Source: Mesorhizobium_K sp040049215
Lineage (GTDB): Bacteria > Pseudomonadota > Alphaproteobacteria > Rhizobiales > Rhizobiaceae
Length of the DNA: 64,000 bases
Assembly (NCBI RefSeq): GCF_040049215.1
Contig: NZ_JBDZDN010000003.1
Location: forward strand, 434,001-498,000
Direction of reading: 5' to 3'
Positions within the stretch are counted from its first letter, which is position 1. Each line of letters opens with the position of its first letter. Below are positions 62,405 to 64,000 of the stretch, piece after piece. Made by a program: the position numbers and the translations under genes. Under the pieces are notes generated by a model that saw only the letters and a list, made by a program, of their open reading frames with translations, searched no databases and was not told the origin of the DNA.

Positions 62405-62532
62405 GGCAGAACCGTAGTGGCTGTCAGGGCGGAAACCATAGCGTTGGACATGGGTGAATCAAACTCGCGCTGGTGAACCTTACGTCGGGCGGGGCCCGTC
62501 AACAACCGGCATGAGGCGACCGGCGGCCGGCG

Positions 62533-63747
62533 CTATTCCATCGCGAGAATGAGGTTGCGCACCACGGGATAGATCTCCCGCTCCCAGCGCTTGCCGTTGA
62601 AGACGCCATAGTGGCCGACATTGGCCTGGAGATGGTGACGTTTCAGGTGCGGGCGCAACGAACGGCAAAGCTCGTGCGCAGCGGAGGTCTGGCCGAGCGC
62701 GCAGATGTCGTCGCGCCCGCCTTCGACGGTGAGCAGCGCGGTGTTGCGGATCGCGCCGGGATCGACCTTCTGCCCGCGGTAGGTGAAGTCGCCGGTCGCC
62801 AGTTCCGCCTTCTGGAAGATGCGATCGATCGTCTCGATGTAGAATTCCTCGGTGAGGTCGAGCACCGCGAAATACTCGTCGTAGAAGGTTTTTATCTTCT
62901 CCGCCTCGGCGGTCTCGCCTGCCGCCAGATGTTTGTAGAGCTTCTCATGCGCGGTGCGGTGGCGTTCCATGTTCATGGCCATGAAAGCGGTAAGCTGGAG
63001 AAAGCCCGGATAGACCTTGCGGCCGGCGCCGCGATGCCGCCAGGGTACCTGCGAGATCACCGAATTCTTGAACCATGCGAGCGATTTCGCGACCGCGAAT
63101 TCGTTCACCTCGGTTGGACTTTCTCTGGGATCGATAGGCCCAGCCATCAGCGTCATGGAGCGCGGCGTCGCGGGATGCCGGTCCTCCGACATCACGGCGA
63201 CGGCCGCGAGCGCCTGTACGCAAGGCTGGCACACGGCCAGCACATGGCTGCCCGGCCCGATCTTTTCGATGAAACGGATAAGGTAGTCGACATAGTCGTC
63301 GACGCCGAACGATCCGGCTGAAAGCGGCACGTCGCGCGCGTTGGTCCAGTCGGTGATGTAGACGTCGTGATCGCGCAGCAGCGTCTGCACGGTGCCCCGC
63401 AGCAGCGTGGCGAAATGGCCTGACAGCGGAGCCGCAACCAGGATTTTAGGCTGCGGCGTATCGACGTCCTTGGCGAAGTGCAGCAGCCGCCCAAACGGCA
63501 GGTCGAGCGCCACCTCCTCGGTCACCGCAACGTCGCGGTTGCCGACCCTGACCGGCGCGATGGCGAAGTCCGGGCGCACATGGGTTATCTCGAAGCGGGC
63601 AATCATTTCCATCGCCGCGGCCATCTGGCGGCCGAGGTCGGCCGCCGGCCCCCAGAGGGTTGCGCCCGCCAGCGCCTGCATGCCGCGCGCCATGAGGCGG
63701 AACGGCGCAACCAGATCGTCCTTGAACTGGTAGGTCTGATAGAGCAT
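62533..63747 (-). CDS. phaZ: Intracellular PHB depolymerase
   Basis: 404 residues from the ATG reading MLYQTYQFKDDLVAPFRL with GGGGA upstream; 3 codons shorter than the longest frame. Rhizobial PhaZ1-type alpha/beta-hydrolase: VYITDWTNARDVPLSAGSF, nucleophile region in HVLAVCQPCVQALAAVAVM (Cys in place of Ser, as in this branch), VEGGRDDICALGQT (Asp) and NVGHYGVFNG (His). Degrades stored polyhydroxybutyrate. Confidence 0.92.
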   Translation of the reverse strand: MLYQTYQFKDDLVAPFRLMARGMQALAGATLWGPAADLGRQMAAAMEMIARFEITHVRPDFAIAPVRVGNRDVAVTEEVALDLPFGRLLHFAKDVDTPQPKILVAAPLSGHFATLLRGTVQTLLRDHDVYITDWTNARDVPLSAGSFGVDDYVDYLIRFIEKIGPGSHVLAVCQPCVQALAAVAVMSEDRHPATPRSMTLMAGPIDPRESPTEVNEFAVAKSLAWFKNSVISQVPWRHRGAGRKVYPGFLQLTAFMAMNMERHRTAHEKLYKHLAAGETAEAEKIKTFYDEYFAVLDLTEEFYIETIDRIFQKAELATGDFTYRGQKVDPGAIRNTALLTVEGGRDDICALGQTSAAHELCRSLRPHLKRHHLQANVGHYGVFNGKRWEREIYPVVRNLILAME

Positions 63748-63794
63748 CCGCGGCATCCCCGAGGCAGCGCCATGTGCGCTGCAAAAAAGCTAGT

Positions 63795-63813
63795 GCAATT
63801 CATGCTGCATTGC
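63795..63813. promoter_or_regulatory. Inverted repeat in phaZ/GST spacer
   Basis: GCAATTCATGCTGCATTGC: GCAAT and ATTGC arms around 9 nt, in the divergent spacer of phaZ and the GST gene. TGC/GCA-rich repeats are typical targets of PhaR-type regulators of PHB genes, but this is weak evidence. Confidence 0.3.
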
Positions 63814-63849
63814 GAGAGGATTGTCGTGGGCTGCTTGGAAGGCGAGGCA

Positions 63850-64000
63850 ATGACGCGGGCAACACTGACGATCTCGTCGAAGAACTATTCCTCCTGGTCG
63901 CTACGCGGCTGGCTGCTGTGCCGCATGGCTGGGCTCGATTTCGAGGAGAAGCTGGTCGACATCGACGCGGACCAGCGCCAGGAGCTTCTGCTGCTCAGCC
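63850..64000 (+). CDS. Glutathione S-transferase-family protein, 5' part
   Basis: Partial: 50 codons before the right edge. The N-terminal thioredoxin-like beta-alpha-beta unit is present: LTISSKNYSSWSLRGWLLCR, then GLDFEEKLVDID. The SSW...RGW pattern with the Ser near the N-terminal helix is that of the YfcF/GstA-like bacterial branch. Divergent from phaZ. Glutathione-dependent role not provable from this fragment. Confidence 0.85.
   Translation, partial: MTRATLTISSKNYSSWSLRGWLLCRMAGLDFEEKLVDIDADQRQELLLLS

Overview
The window is GC-rich chromosomal DNA from an alphaproteobacterium, most likely a Hyphomicrobiales (Mesorhizobium/Phyllobacteriaceae-like) soil organism. This rests on the housekeeping block ppx-rlmE-guaB-rnd-aspS-parC, the abundance of sugar and spermidine-type ABC transporters, the PHB depolymerase, bpt and sthA, and frequent GTG/TTG starts with overlapping stop/start codons. 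No species is asserted.

Layout. (1) 1-5983 is an unusual biosynthetic locus. A 30-codon peptide gene has a lasso-type leader (YxxPxL, then Thr near the cut site) but a core of only about 8 residues with no ring-closing Asp/Glu. It precedes a plus-strand operon of PqqD-like leader binder, lasso B2-type peptidase and HPr-kinase-like protein. This converges, with overlapping stop codons, on a minus-strand operon of AMP-ligase, GNAT, acyl carrier protein and lasso-type nucleotidyltransferase. A formyltransferase diverges at the left edge. No cyclase is in view. This is the best candidate for an undescribed system. (2) 6066-21805 is sugar catabolism: UxaA-type dehydratase and aldo/keto reductase; a five-gene operon of BtpA, M42 hydrolase, FGGY kinase, SIS isomerase and creatininase-like protein; an HxlR/NTF2/SDR set; a sugar ABC transporter with a 15-bp-arm hairpin after the binding-protein gene; then FucU mutarotase and a PfkB kinase. 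(3) 22256-22575 is tRNA-Gln(CTG) followed by an integrase C-terminal relic, a scar of a mobile element. (4) 22996-32325 is a catabolic/uptake cluster (GMC oxidoreductase, RraA-like, two VOC proteins, PotABCD-type transporter, RidA, IclR, ThuA) with a shared palindrome upstream of both the transporter and the IclR gene.

(5) 32630-45231 is core: an AI-2E transporter C-terminal relic, ppx, rlmE, guaB, rnd, an MFS transporter, aspS, an exported protein and parC. (6) 45367-50491 is a TetR-RND efflux operon with a multi-site operator. (7) 50587-64000 holds an intact AI-2E transporter, CAP-domain lipoprotein, deaminase, EamA transporter, bpt, RDD protein, sthA, two VOC proteins, a LacI regulator with three operator copies facing an unrecognised 50-residue protein, DUF2270, an SLC13 permease, DUF423, phaZ and the start of a GST.

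Functional assignments come from motifs read by eye in the translations; no database search was run. Substrates of the transport and catabolic clusters are inferences.
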